Positions 1-11,531 of a stretch of 64,000 nucleotides of DNA are shown piece after piece. The stretch's first letter is position 1; every line of letters begins with the position of its first letter. The notes beneath the pieces are model-generated. The model did no database searches. It saw only the letters and a list, made by a program, of their open reading frames with translations, and was not told the DNA's origin. The position numbers were made by a program, and so were the translations under genes. Source of the stretch: Nymphaea colorata (taxonomy: Eukaryota; Streptophyta; Magnoliopsida; Nymphaeales; Nymphaeaceae). Location: the NCBI RefSeq assembly GCF_008831285.2, contig NC_045140.1:27856131-27920130 (forward strand), in the 5' to 3' direction.

Positions 1-921
1 AACTCCCACCTAGACCGGGTCTGCCAACGACTCACGAGTGAGACCGGATGGCAAGGTTTTGGATCAAACCTTTAATCTTTGGTTCATTTTACTGCACGGG
101 ATCCGATCTGTTTGGGCCACCGTAGGTGTGAGGACCACCCTACGATCCCTAGCTGAGAGATTCCCCTCCCCTCGTGAGTGATTTCAGGAACTCTGCCGTG
201 ATTTTCGTGACGCCAAACGCGAAAACGGTGCGTGCAGCTACATCACATGGTAGAAGCCCTCCAAGAGGACCGACGTAAATGGTGACTCCTCGTTTCTAGG
301 AGTCGGAGTTGAACCGAGTTCGATCTCTTTTTCTTTTGCCGTTTCTTCTTGAATAACAAAGAAGAGAGATCGGATCAAAAGAGAAAGTTTTTTTTTTTTT
401 TTTTTTTTCTACAAGATGGCGACCTTCGTGAGAGGGGAACCGGGGAGGACCGGAAGAAGAAAAACCCGACCAAGATCCTGATCTTGGTAGAAAGCAAAGC
501 ATTGAGTTATTATTTTAATGCGGTAAAAGTCAGAGAATCTAAATCAACTTACATAGAACAAGTTGTCCGAGCTGGTCGTGTTGGAATGAGGTGGCAGGGA
601 CCTGTAAGTTTTAACGTTTCCAGACAGATTTCATCAGCTAAAAAATTCACAGCCACACAAAAAATCGAGACAGAGACCGCGAGAGAGACAAAGAGAGAGA
701 GAGAGACCATGACAAATCAGGAAGCAGATCGGGCGTCTCCAGGAAGTTGAAGATGGTGAGGAGGAAGAAGAGCAAGAAGCCTGCCAAATGCCTGCAAATT
801 CAGCGATTCCAAGCCCATCATTTCTTGCCGTATCATCAATTTGATAACTCGTTCATGTTTTTCTAACAATAATATAAGAGATGCAGAATGAAATCTCAGA
901 GAGAGAAAGAGAGAGACATAC
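1..921. other. Probable intron 1 of the HHP gene, no exon recognised
   Basis: This stretch follows the HHP exon 1 donor on the minus strand. It contains an uninterrupted run of about 20 T near 388-408 and GA-rich simple sequence at 680-710 and 897-916. Bases 1-350 are richer in GC and look unlike the flanks, possibly an old transposon fragment, but I could not assign a family. No continuation of the HHP reading frame was seen. Confidence 0.4.
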
Positions 922-1211
922 GTCCATATGTTGAGAGTCTCATTGTGCCAACAGAAGACGCTGAGGACGGCCTCCTTGAGAGGCCACTCTGCTCTGTAAT
1001 GGTCCAGTATGAACTCATTATCCTTCAAGTAGTCCGGCAACGCCTCGTACTTCACCAATCGGCACTCGAACTTCCTCTCCCCCTCCACCTTCTTCTTCTT
1101 CTTCTCGCTGGCGGTGGCGGTGGCGGTGGCGGTGGTGGTGGTGGTGATGGTGGTCTCCGCCACCACAGACCCATCTCCTCCTCTCCTCCGGAAGATCCCC
1201 ACTCGATCCAT
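922..1211 (-). CDS. Heptahelical transmembrane protein (HHP/ADIPOR-like), first coding exon, partial
   Basis: Coding starts at the ATG at 1211 (reads [10 protein letters not shown]) and runs to a donor at 922/921 (TGG AC|GTATGT). The C-terminal half of the exon holds the block [16 protein letters not shown], then [16 protein letters not shown] and [10 protein letters not shown]. Together these are the signature of plant heptahelical proteins (HHP, PAQR/adiponectin-receptor family) just before their first membrane helix; the family normally continues with an HLIGF-type helix in the next exon. Residues about 20-38 are a Thr/Ala run encoded by a GGT/GGC-type microsatellite followed by a Lys cluster, a low-complexity cytosolic tail. 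HHPs are seven-helix membrane proteins linked in Arabidopsis to hormone and temperature responses. I found no second exon in 1-921, so intron 1 probably extends past the left edge. An in-frame TTG at 1265 is not needed as start. A TATA-like box lies upstream. Confidence 0.9.
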
Positions 1212-1530
1212 CACCACCAGGGGACAAAGAACCCTCCCCTTTTCTCCTTCCTTCCTCTCAGCCAAGATATGGGGAAGAAGAAAGAGAAGGAAGAAACTGT
1301 TGCTCTGCCTGCCTCTGTTGCTTCAAAATCTCAAAAATGATCACGAAATCTCTGAGGGCTTTGGTGACCGACCCCTCTGAGAAAGAGTTCGAGACTCTGA
1401 CCAAGCCCTCTCTCTCTCTCTCTCTCCCTTCTGCCTTTTCAAGCAGAAAAATAAAAAAAAATAAAAATTCTTTCTCCTCCTCCACCGGTACCTCTCCTAC
1501 CTCCAGGCGCAGCCGTTGTTGCTTCCCTTC

Positions 1531-1538
1531 CTTTTATA
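1531..1538 (-). promoter_or_regulatory. Candidate TATA box of the HHP gene
   Basis: On the minus strand the sequence reads TATAAAAG, about 320 bases upstream of the HHP start codon. The stretch between is CT/GA-rich, as is common in plant 5' leaders. The match to the consensus is good but no transcription start was measured, so the assignment is inferred from position only. Confidence 0.45.
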
Positions 1539-3180
1539 ATGGACGGACTCACTGGTAGTCGCCAATTTTAACATGGAAAGTGGGCAGCTGTTTCCCACAC
1601 ACCATATAAAACTATTTAACAAATTTTTCATCAGGTCCCTCCCTTTGTTCATAATCTCAAAACACCGGTCCCTTCTTGTGATATTTTTTAGTTTTACTTT
1701 TGTCTTTATAGGCGGCGTCTCATTCATTCGCATTTTTGTCATTTCTAATTCCATTTAAGCGTTTTCGTCGTTTCTAATTCAAAACATATGGTCTTCTTAA
1801 ATGCCATGTAGCATATAACATGCTTTTGGTGGTTCTTTTTGACCGACGTGGGTACGTTGAAATGTGTTCTAATTGTTGTCATTTTCACATTTGGATCATT
1901 GAAATAAAATCGTTCAAGTTGTATTTAAACTTGATAGGCTCGACCCGGAGGAATCCAATTGGGTTTATCAAAACATGCTTCAAATTATCTAACATAAAGT
2001 GTTGTTCGTGAAAATAAAGTGTTAGTTGACATTATGAACAACATGCGAGTGTTTCATAAATATGGATCAAAAATTAAAATAGTTCCATCAAACACTTTAA
2101 AATCTACTCTAATGCCACATTCATAGAATAGTAATAATAACTATTCCGATTTCCATTCACCAATAGGTCCTAAAGAAACAAGTTATATGACATATGATAT
2201 GAGAGGTTCCTCCTCAATTTTTGGTCCATTGCCATGATTAATAGGGGGAGATGGCTCAAAAGCCCTGACTTATTAACGTCATAACACTTAAGCATGGGCG
2301 GACCCATAAATTTTTCATGTCCAAATTATATTTTTAAAATCTTGACAAAAGCTAAAATATAATTTTTTAACATTTTTATATCGAATAAATGAAATTTTTT
2401 AAAAAGAAAAATGAAAAGAGCCATGGCCTCGATCTACCCCTTTTGCTCCACCCCCATCCAAGTTACCCTCCAAAATTTTCAAAAGACAAAAAAAAAACTA
2501 TGAGGCACTTTTCTGAAATCATAGCTAAAATAGAGGTCCTGAATCGAAATATACGTAAAAGCATGGAGGGAACAATCCGACGGGATTCTTGGAGGTGGGG
2601 TCCACGCCATGCGTGAGTTCCGAACGTGGACCGCCATTTCTTGGGAACCAACGCACATGACCCGTACTTACAGTTGCAAACGGATCGGATCCTGTTCAAT
2701 AATTACTGGATTTTGTTTCATCTCTCTCTATCGGATTCAGGAATGCATTTAAGAGTCTCGGATCTCGGATCTGACCCGAATGAGATAACGCGGACCCGGA
2801 GAAGAACAAAAAAACGAAGAATTCCAAGCCAGTTTGGTCACCAATTCCAGAACAAGAGCCTTCCAAGACTTTTCAAACTTCCAAAGAAGCTTCTCTTTCT
2901 GGTAAAACTTGGCACGTTAAGAATGTCAAAATCCAGCACTAAGAAGAAGACCATGTTCCTTGTTTGAAAGGAAACCCAGATCGTCAACCCCACGCTTTCT
3001 CAAAGTCTTGCCTCTTGGACCCGCAAATTGAAACGGCAGCATTTGGTGAATCGGCCGAATCGGTTTTGGATTTTTGATAAACGTTTTTAAATCTCAAAAT
3101 TCATACAAAACTTAATAAGAGGATTTTTTCAACTTTGGTTCTATCATACCTAAAATCAGATTTTGGTATGATGCTTAAGA

Positions 3181-3486
3181 GGGTGTTTGGTGAATAGTGT
3201 TTCATGAATATGTTTTAAAGATTGAAGTACATTGTATTCTATGTTTTCATAAATGTACTCTGATCTTTAGGACATATTTATGGAACAACGGTTTTAGTGT
3301 TCCTATTGTCAAAGTACCTAGGTGGTATATGATCCAACACATTTGAATCTCTATGGTCTATTTGCCAACAATAATAGCTTGTTAATATTTCATGAATGAT
3401 AGATTCGTGAAACTCTCTTTGTTACAGTTTTTTGTGGATATGTTCCAATCTTTAAAATAGATTCATGAAATAATCACCTACTAAGT
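3181..3486. mobile_element. Candidate MITE with about 24-bp terminal inverted repeats
   Basis: The arm at 3201-3224 (begins TTCATGAAT and ends TTTTAAAGATTG) is matched in inverted orientation by 3446-3469, with 22 of 24 bases paired. Outside the arms both ends keep weaker similarity (GGTGAATAGTG on the left; TAGGTGATTA on the right when complemented). A TAAG motif flanks each side but is too short to prove a target duplication. There is no coding content, so it would be non-autonomous. The superfamily is not determined and the outer limits given are approximate. Confidence 0.5.
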
Positions 3487-5960
3487 GGTTTACGATAATA
3501 TATGCTAGCAGATGCCCATGTTTGTATAAATATGAGCATCAATAGCAATATCTACTCGTCTAGTTGACGCTTCAAATGTTTTTATCTTCCTTTTTAAGTA
3601 GACAAAAAGAGGTGGTTAGACTCCCATAGAACTTGATTAGTAGAGGCGAAATCCAAAATATTTTCAACTCTCGATCCTTGTTTAACAACTTGCAGCTTTC
3701 AAATTCGATCCTCTAGGTCGGCGTGACACAACCATATTGACGTGGGACTTGATGTTGATATTAAAAACAGCAGCTCGCTTTTGATTAATATGAACGTATC
3801 TTATATTAGAGATTTTATGTGCATAAACAGCCTGGAAAGTCAAGGGGAAAATGATGGAAACACTTGCCATTTCCCACATTTGTCTTTTCCAATCAATCAT
3901 AGATATTTTTCTTTTTCAGCAAAAACACGTACCAGTTAATCATTTAAAACATGTACTTTCGCCGATGAAAGGGAAGAGAGGGGGCTTCGGCTCTCAGTTG
4001 AACAGTAAAAGATGAAATATTCTTCTTGCTCACCCGAAATTTGTCAATCAAAAACATGTTAATCTATCTCTCTTTAAAAGCATAGATCAGAAAAAGCATC
4101 TGCTCGACAAAAAACTAAAGAAAATCTGCACTTTCATTATTGATAAAACAAAAAGATGGGTTTAGAGAGCAGAAGGAAATGAATTCACATGCGAGCTTCG
4201 GATTAATTAAAGCCCAGATCACATTTTTTACTTGTATGCTTTCAAAGGAGAAATCTTAGGGGGCAAATGCAGCCACCATCTTCTCTGGCCCTCTGTAAGT
4301 TGTTATCACAGAATTCTAGTAGAACTTTTTATCCTATTGAATCTCAATTGAGTGATAGCTCCAAGTCTACTATTGCCATATGCTAAGAAAGATTTTCCTA
4401 GGAAAACCTTTCCTTCGTTTGAGAACCTTGGAAACAAGACATGAGGATCTGACGTGACAAGTGTTCCCCCTAAAAATCATATTGTTATCCAATAAAGGTT
4501 TTAAAATTCACATTTCTCATCATTGCTATGGCTAGAAGGTTTGAATTGTGTTCAGATGATGTGATGTTTGACCTAAAATTTGTGTTTAATTAAGAAGCAT
4601 TACAATTGGTACACACAGTTAGGTGAGTTTTCCTCACCAGCATCATGTGATGCAACTAGTTGCCAAATCAACATGGGTATCTTCCATGGTGATCCACTTC
4701 AACTTGTTCATATTCTCTGCTTGCATTTCAACCCAATCTTCTTGAGGGCAAACTCTTCCCGATCCTGCATATTCCTACTTGCTTCGTGCATGTTTAATGG
4801 AATTAACTTTTAAACATGAGCGAGTGAATAGTGACTCGGACTATTCAAAGTCATCCAACTAACTTATTTATGAGAATTGTATGATCTATTATGATGGATG
4901 ATTGAGAGAAAAACAAAGAGACAAAGTTACAGACTAATACTACATGACAAATATGTTCATCACCAATTAATGGACCACAATAAACTTACTTGAGTATTGA
5001 GTTTCAAAAAGTATGATGCAGTCAAGGTCCCGCCTATGCTATCTAGGGACGAAACAATTCCACATGCGATCCGCATGCTGCCGACAAGTGGATGAATCCT
5101 CCAAACTATTAGCAGCTCAAGTTGGTTGGAATAATCGTTCAGTGATGCCGTTCTCGTGCTAGTAAATGTGTGTTTGTGTGTGTATATGTGTGTTTCTTTT
5201 TAAAAAAAAATGAAAAAAGAAAGTGTTTCTGAATCTAATATTGTCTTGCTTAATGAATCATCTCTGATAAGGTTGATCCCCACTTCTCCAATCATGTTTT
5301 GAGGCTTGGCTTCTAGTTTCAATTTCATCAAACTAATCATGGTTTCATTGACCTCCGTTCAAATAATATCAATATGACGTTTTCACTTATATAATCACAT
5401 TGGCATGAGGAGTCATAAAAATCAATGCTGGTTGCAACATGTTTGGATCTAGGACAACAACAAAATCCAATAAATGTTGGATTTGAATTGAATTCTGTGC
5501 TTAAAAATAGACCAAAAAAAAAATCTTCAAATTCGACGGGAACTCTAACATTAGGGCACACGAAGCTTTGAATAAGAAGGGAGATGGAGGAATATAGCGC
5601 ATCATCTCGAATTAGTTTCGTAAGCCGCACACCATTCTTTCATAAAACAAATATATTCTGCGGAAGGGCCGGCGGTTCTACTGTACTGTCCTTTTGTCAG
5701 CGAAAAGTTTATGTGGTAGTCACGTTACTCTAATCTTAAAATAAAGAAAGACCGAACTTTCCGGTGGCTTAGCCGCCGGAGGAAAAAGGAGGCGACGTGT
5801 TCCTGCCGTGTGACCAATCTATGAAGCTTGAGAGAGGGAAACGTGAACAAACACCAAATAATTTTCTCAGAATATTGTATAATATATATAGGACTGCGGA
5901 CTTCGGTGGGGATTTGAATGGAGAAATCCATCCTCACTTCTTGAGATTAAGATAGTCAGA

Positions 5961-6068
<108 letters not shown>

Positions 6069-6928
6069 TTTTTATATTAAACAAACAAATCGTTGATCTT
6101 TCATAACACACTACCCGATGTAATCCATCAACTAATCAATTTAATAGTGATTGGATGGACATCCAAACGGCTGAAGAATTTCAAAACACACATGGATACA
6201 CACAATAATTCAAATAGGTTGGATGGTAGATGCCGAATAGTTTAAAAATAAAAAATTGTTGCTGAAAACATCATAAACTATTATTAAAAGCACCGTAAAA
6301 TATGTATATTTTGGTAACAATTTTTTGCAACAAATTTTTAATTTTTAATTATTCGACAATATCGACTGATTTAACTTCTTCTCTCTCTATCTCTCTCTCT
6401 CTCTCTAAAGCAAAAACAAATTGACCTTATACCATTAAGTGGTACCAATCGATTCTTTATCAGGATTAAAGGTTTTTTTCTATGGAATCTTTTTTTAGAA
6501 TGTGCTCTTTAGACGAGCCTATTCTAGTAATCGAACAATGAAGAGAAAACCATGAAAAGTTTTACAATGAAATTTTTTCAGTTTTCTAAAACACCAACTT
6601 TCAATTTAAGTTCGACTTCCCTTAGAACTTTGTTCTTTCAGGGTCAATGAATCTGATGTTTTCTAAGTTTTTTATTCGACTAATTAAATTAATTGCCAAA
6701 AATATGTGAAAAAAAACTTGAATGTTTTTTTATTATATCACGAAAACTTGGACATATCGTTTTTAATAAAGAAATTATTTGTAAGAAGCGAGAAGCCGTC
6801 CGCCATGCATTTGCGATCCAGCAAGAACAATGAGCGGTCAGGATTCTCGGATCACAAACATGAAATAATCTGCCAGTTTAGTGAAGCCACTTCCCGTCAG
6901 TGTGCATGCGGATGTTGGGGGTGCAGCC

Positions 6929-8731
6929 ATGGCTTCGTCGTCACCGATTCCTACCCTGCAACAGCCATGGATGAACTCCCATGGCGATGCGCCATCCCTC
7001 TCTCTCCCTCCCTTGCGTTCATGCACAGCCGCGAAGGAGCTACACCAGCTTCACGCCTGCGTGATAAAATCTCCCCACCCTGCACGCGTAAACCACTTCA
7101 TCGAAGCCTGCGCCGCCTCCCCAGTCTCAGAATCCATGCTTTACGCAAGATCGGTGTTCGATGGCATCGAACGTCCAACGCCTTTTGCTTGGAACACGAT
7201 GTTAAGGGGGTATGCTCAAGGCGATGACGCCCAAGAGGCCATACTTCTGTTCTGCCGCATGCTCTGCTACGATCATCTTCTCGCTGATCGCTTCACCTTC
7301 CCTTTCTTGTTCAAGTCTTGCACTAGATTGCCTGCCATTGAAGAGGGCAGACAATGCCACGCCTGTGCTGTGAAACGCGCACTGGATGGGGATGACTACG
7401 TGCAGAGATCACTTGTTCGGATGTACGTTGATTTTGGGGAGATTGTGGATGCCATGAAAGTCTTTGTCAGGTGCTCTGGTTCGGTGGGTGTTGTTCCTTG
7501 GAATGATATGATCCGAGGGTGTTGCAGAGCCGGCGAAATGGACGTGGCGCGCCAACTGTTCGACGAAATGCCTCAGAGAAACAGCGTTTCGTGGACCGTT
7601 TTGATCAATGGGTACGTGAAGAATGGGGACATGAGACGTGCCCGTCGGTTGTTCGATGAAATGCCCGAGAAAGACGGATTTGCATGGAATTCTATGATCC
7701 GGGGATACACGCAGTGTGGACAGGTAGAGGAGGGTCGGGAACTCTTTGATGAAATGCCTCAGAAAGATGTCGTTTCCTGGACGACCATGATTTCTGGTTA
7801 TTCTCAGAACTGCATGTTCAAGGAGGCCTTGGATCTGTTTCATGAGATGCAGGTGGTGAAAGCAAAACCGAACAGATTGACGCTTGTGAGTGTTCTTCCA
7901 GCTGTTGCACAGTTGGGCGCTCTCGCTCAAGGAAAGTGGATCCATGCATATATTGAGAAAATGAATGTCGAGATAGATGGTGTTCTTGGGTCCGCTTTGA
8001 TAGATATGTACTGTAAATGTGGAAATATCAGCGAGGGTGTTCAGTTGTTTGAGAATTTAACACTGAAAGAGTTGTCAACATGGAATTCTATGATCACTGG
8101 CTTAGCAGCACATGGACTTTCTGATGAAGCACGAAGTATATTTTCGAGGTTTCTAGATTTAAAGTTAGTCCCTAACGAAATCACGTTTACAAGCGTTTTA
8201 AATGCTTGCGGCCATGGCGGATTCGTCGATGAGGGTCGGAGCATTTTCTCACTCATGGTCAACAAATACAACATAATTCCAAATTCCATGCACTATGGTT
8301 GCATGGTAGATATTCTCGGCCGAGCAGGGCATCTTCAAGAGGCCAAAGAACTAATAGAAAGTATGCCAATGGAACCAAATGCAGTCATATGGAAGACACT
8401 TTTAAATGCTTGCCGAATGCATGGGAACACAGAAATCATATCAGAAGTAGCAGAACATGTGATTGAATTGGAGCCACATGACAGTGGCAGTTATATACTC
8501 ATATCGAACACGTATAGAGATGCTGGCCTATTGGATGAAGGCAGCCAAGTGCGGAGGATGATGAATGATAGGAAGGTGCACAAAATTGCAGGTTGCAGTT
8601 GGATTGAAGTGAACGGTGCTATGCACGAATTCCTTGCAGGTGGAGAGAGTCCGCATCCGCAACATAAAGAAATTTGGTCGATGGTAGTAGAGATGGATAG
8701 GTTGTTGAAGCAACAAGATGGTCTACCATGA
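6929..8731 (+). CDS. PLS-type pentatricopeptide repeat protein, E/E+ subgroup
   Basis: Single-exon frame of 600 residues from the ATG at 6929 (MASSSPIPTLQQPW) to TGA at 8729-8731. An upstream in-frame GTG at 6881 is not a credible plant start. After a Ser/Pro-rich leader come tandem PPR units of P, L and S type, seen as repeated phrases such as RQLFDEMPQRNSVSWTVLI, RRLFDEMPEKDGFAWNSMI and RELFDEMPQKDVVSWTTMI, and later HYGCMVDILGRAGHLQEA. The end carries the E and E+ signatures (GCSWIEVNGAMHEF then HPQHKEIWSMV) and stops without a DYW deaminase domain. Proteins of this class bind organellar RNA one base per repeat pair and act in C-to-U editing, usually recruiting a separate DYW protein. Import into mitochondria or plastids is expected for the family; the leader does not decide which. 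The target RNA cannot be told from here. Confidence 0.95.
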   Translation: MASSSPIPTLQQPWMNSHGDAPSLSLPPLRSCTAAKELHQLHACVIKSPHPARVNHFIEACAASPVSESMLYARSVFDGIERPTPFAWNTMLRGYAQGDDAQEAILLFCRMLCYDHLLADRFTFPFLFKSCTRLPAIEEGRQCHACAVKRALDGDDYVQRSLVRMYVDFGEIVDAMKVFVRCSGSVGVVPWNDMIRGCCRAGEMDVARQLFDEMPQRNSVSWTVLINGYVKNGDMRRARRLFDEMPEKDGFAWNSMIRGYTQCGQVEEGRELFDEMPQKDVVSWTTMISGYSQNCMFKEALDLFHEMQVVKAKPNRLTLVSVLPAVAQLGALAQGKWIHAYIEKMNVEIDGVLGSALIDMYCKCGNISEGVQLFENLTLKELSTWNSMITGLAAHGLSDEARSIFSRFLDLKLVPNEITFTSVLNACGHGGFVDEGRSIFSLMVNKYNIIPNSMHYGCMVDILGRAGHLQEAKELIESMPMEPNAVIWKTLLNACRMHGNTEIISEVAEHVIELEPHDSGSYILISNTYRDAGLLDEGSQVRRMMNDRKVHKIAGCSWIEVNGAMHEFLAGGESPHPQHKEIWSMVVEMDRLLKQQDGLP

Positions 8732-9445
8732 ATGCCGTATGGTACAGGAATTGCACCATATAAAACTTGAAGTCCATCCGGATGTTATAAGTAACAGGTT
8801 CTCGGAAGTGATTGGAGACCCTCTCTAGAGTCTTTCTGGACTCTATAGAAAATGTCGATGTGGCCTGAGAATGTGCTGTGGGATCCATTGGTCCCATTTC
8901 CTTTTTTGACATGGCTTTGTTGCTTAGGAGATTGAACTAAATAAATTCTGGGAGCAACATAATGGACCTGCCAACCGATAGATTGAATCTTCAACCTGTT
9001 TACGCACACAGTCATGGCAGACCTCCTTTACTCGAGAAGATCATTTTGCTAATATAGAGAACTAGAAGTAAAAATCCTTAAAGGTATGGTATCTGTTTCC
9101 AACTGTAGCCCGGTTGCAGTTTTTATGACTTTCACCTGTCATGAAAGTCTTCTGACACTCTGGTTTACGTAGAAGTAGAAAGAGAATGAAGGCATGGCGT
9201 TGGGATGGCAAATAGGTTGGTTCAGGCATTCAAGGCACCGTAGGTTTCAGTCGGTGGCCATTCATGTCTTCTTTTTTCTAAAATAGAACAGCAAGAGCCA
9301 GGAGAAATGAATGCAGAGCGCGTTCTTCTTTAAGCCAGCGATGGACAGCTCAATTGAAGACGCTCACATGGCATGGCTCGTAGATCATGTTATAAAAGAG
9401 GAACACTAGAAGGAGGTGCTGCATAGCACTTTGGGGGAAGGGAAG
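8732..9445. other. PPR 3' flank and promoter of the Gly-rich protein gene
   Basis: There is no protein-coding sequence here beyond short chance frames. It should contain the PPR 3' UTR (an AAATAAA-like site lies near 8938) and the promoter of the next gene, whose TATA box is at 9391. Confidence 0.5.
9391..9398 (+). promoter_or_regulatory. TATA box of the Gly/Pro-rich protein gene
   Basis: TATAAAAG lies 48 bases before the ATG at 9446, so transcription would start about 25-30 bases downstream with a very short leader. The consensus is strong, as expected for a highly or tissue-specifically expressed small wall protein. Confidence 0.7.
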
Positions 9446-9898
9446 ATGGAGTCAAGAGTTGGAATGAGAGCTGCGGTTTTTGTCTATCTGGTTGCTCTTC
9501 TTGCAGGGACTGAGGCAAGAAACATGCCTACTCAGGTTGACAAGCCTCAAACTATCCCCGGTGACTTTGGAGGCCTCGGCGGCAACCCATTAATGGGAAT
9601 AGGAGGAGGCCTGCCAGGTTTCTTCAATGGAGTTCCTGGGCTTGGGGGTTCTGGTTTGTCCATCCCACCTGTACTTGGACTTGGAGGAGCGCCAAGCTTG
9701 TTTAACCCACCTGCACTTGGTGGAGGATTTCCCGGAATGTTGAACCCACCTCAGCTGGGGCCGGGAGGAAGGCCCAGCATGTTCAACCCACCTGCGTTTG
9801 GTAGCTTCCCGGGCTTTGGAGGTGGCCCTGGCTTTGGGGGTGCAATTCCTCATGACCTTCAGCCTGATCTTGTGAAGAAAAGCATCAGCTCTCCCTGA
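9446..9898 (+). CDS. Small secreted Gly/Pro-rich cell-wall-type protein
   Basis: The 150-residue frame begins at the ATG at 9446 (MESRVGMRAAVFVYLV); the longer in-frame GTG start at 9416 is rejected because it would spoil the signal peptide. Residues 1 to about 24 form a signal peptide with a hydrophobic core (AAVFVYLVALLAG) and a likely cut after GTEA. The mature part starts RNMPTQVDKP and is dominated by Gly, Pro, Phe and Leu. An internal imperfect repeat has the form SLFNPPALGGGFPG, MLNPPQLGPGGRP, SMFNPPAFGSFPG between about residues 85 and 130. The tail HDLQPDLVKKSISSP is polar. It resembles plant proteins filed as putative cell wall or glycine-rich proteins: no enzyme motif, no Cys framework, presumably secreted to the apophytic wall. 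The exact family is uncertain, and a function beyond a structural role is not supported. Confidence 0.78.
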   Translation: MESRVGMRAAVFVYLVALLAGTEARNMPTQVDKPQTIPGDFGGLGGNPLMGIGGGLPGFFNGVPGLGGSGLSIPPVLGLGGAPSLFNPPALGGGFPGMLNPPQLGPGGRPSMFNPPAFGSFPGFGGGPGFGGAIPHDLQPDLVKKSISSP

Positions 9899-11309
9899 TC
9901 TTTCTGTTTGGAGTGGGTAGATGTTAGGTTGTGTTATCTTTCCGTAATCGTATAGATGTTAGGTGATGGTATCTGTAGATCAAACTGTAGCTTTTGCTGC
10001 TCGTGCTTGTGTTTTATTTCAGTTATGTCAGTGTCTGTGGGGTGTGGTCGGGGACCTCTCTTCTGCTATGTGGTTTTGCTGAACAGTGTTCTATATGCAA
10101 CTATTATCATTGTCTTGTTGCCCTGTATGTGTTCACCTGTATTCATATCCACCATTGTAATGTTATGCTCTCTCTCTCTCGCTTACGTTTAGAGGTTCGG
10201 AAGCTGATCTGTGACCTTTTCTTTAGCCCTTGTTCAACCTGACTCATCCCTTGAATTTGGGCAAAGGAAATGGTCGTCCGATCTTAGCACTGCCAGCACC
10301 AAACGAACCTTTCATCAGCTCACTCTCTCTCTCTCTCTCTCTCCCCCTCTCTAGAGAGAGAACCTAAACAAAATCTTGACAATAAATTATCCTAAACTTT
10401 TGTTTTAGCTAGTTTTCTGATCTACCAAACTATATTGAACTTTGCATGACAATTTTTGCCACCAACTATCATGCTGCCAATGATGGCGACAATTGTCGAC
10501 CCATATGGTGCCCGCCACCCCACAGGCAGACTTGCAGCACCTCTTCCATCCGATCTCCTCATAAATCGGAACTGGTTTTGTGCATTTGTTGGGGAGTAAT
10601 GACTAAAATATAGCTGACTCATTAAAAAGAAAGTTTTTTTATAAGATTAAAAAAAATTATATGAAAACAAAAGTTTAAAATGTACATCTTTTTATAAAAA
10701 AAAAATCTAAAATACCTCAAACCCTCTTACAAAAGGGTTGGCAAAGAAGTAGCCCTGGACCTTGGAGAAAGAAGAAAAGAAGGGCATTGGCTCTTGCTCA
10801 TGCAATGAAGTTCTCCTTCTGCTCACAGTCCAAGTCAAAGTATGGGATTACTTCAAAAAATTTCTTTTCTTGGAGAGGTTTTTTTTAAGGAAAATTTGAG
10901 GTTGTAAAAGTCAGATTTTGTGACAATTTGGTAGTTTCTGAAACTTGGTTTATGTATTTTATAAATGAGACAAAAAAGACATTTTATGTGAAAAATCTGG
11001 AAGGGTCAAATTATTCACAAAACACCGTTTCGTAGAAATTAGATTTTCCATCACCCAAAACATGCATTAACATTGTTTTGAAAATAAATATTGTTTAGCG
11101 TTGTCATCCAAACACAGTTTTACAGGTGCATCTCTTAGTACTTATTCATTTCATCCTTTAAAATCCTTTTCTTTTTCTCAAAAGTTTCACCGGAAATAAA
11201 AACTAAAAGTGGTTTAAGATGTTGGATGGACAGCAGGAGAATCATCACATCACCCAATAAAAAGTCAAAACTTTTAGTGTGCACTCAATATCTTTATGAT
11301 GCGCTTTAA

Positions 11310-11367
<58 letters not shown>

Positions 11368-11531
11368 GCCAATCCTCGGAATAAAAGTGGCTTAATTTAA
11401 TTTTGTGAGTCATACAATTTCATAAAAAATCTGGAGATCAAGCCAATTTCAAATTATGCATTTGTTTCTGTTTTTTCTGAAAAGGAGGGAAAGAGGGGGG
11501 AAAGAGGAGAGGGAGGGAGGAAGAGTCGAGA
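9899..11531. other. Intergenic, AT-rich, with microsatellites
   Basis: I see no gene. A CT array lies at about 10322-10344 and a (TA)n array at 11314-11365. Bases about 10840-11110 have the T-rich, GTCATCCAAAC-containing look of small inverted-repeat elements similar to the one at 23040, but a full pair of arms was not resolved. Confidence 0.45.
11314..11365. repeat. (TA)n microsatellite
   Basis: About 52 bases of alternating TA, roughly 170 bases upstream of the SKA2-like start codon, so it lies in the probable promoter. Confidence 0.95.

Noticed and set aside
349-750. 133-residue plus-strand frame
   Set aside because: It runs through a poly-T tract and GA simple repeats, has no domain, and lies in the probable HHP intron.
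888-1340. 150-residue plus-strand frame with poly-Gly
   Set aside because: It is the antisense shadow of the HHP exon; the poly-Gly is the reverse complement of the Thr/Ala repeat.
2626-2967. 113-residue plus-strand frame
   Set aside because: Basic and low in complexity, with no family resemblance or splice partners.
6706-7227. 173-residue plus-strand frame overlapping the PPR start
   Set aside because: Out of frame with the PPR protein and without any motif; the PPR frame explains the coding signal.
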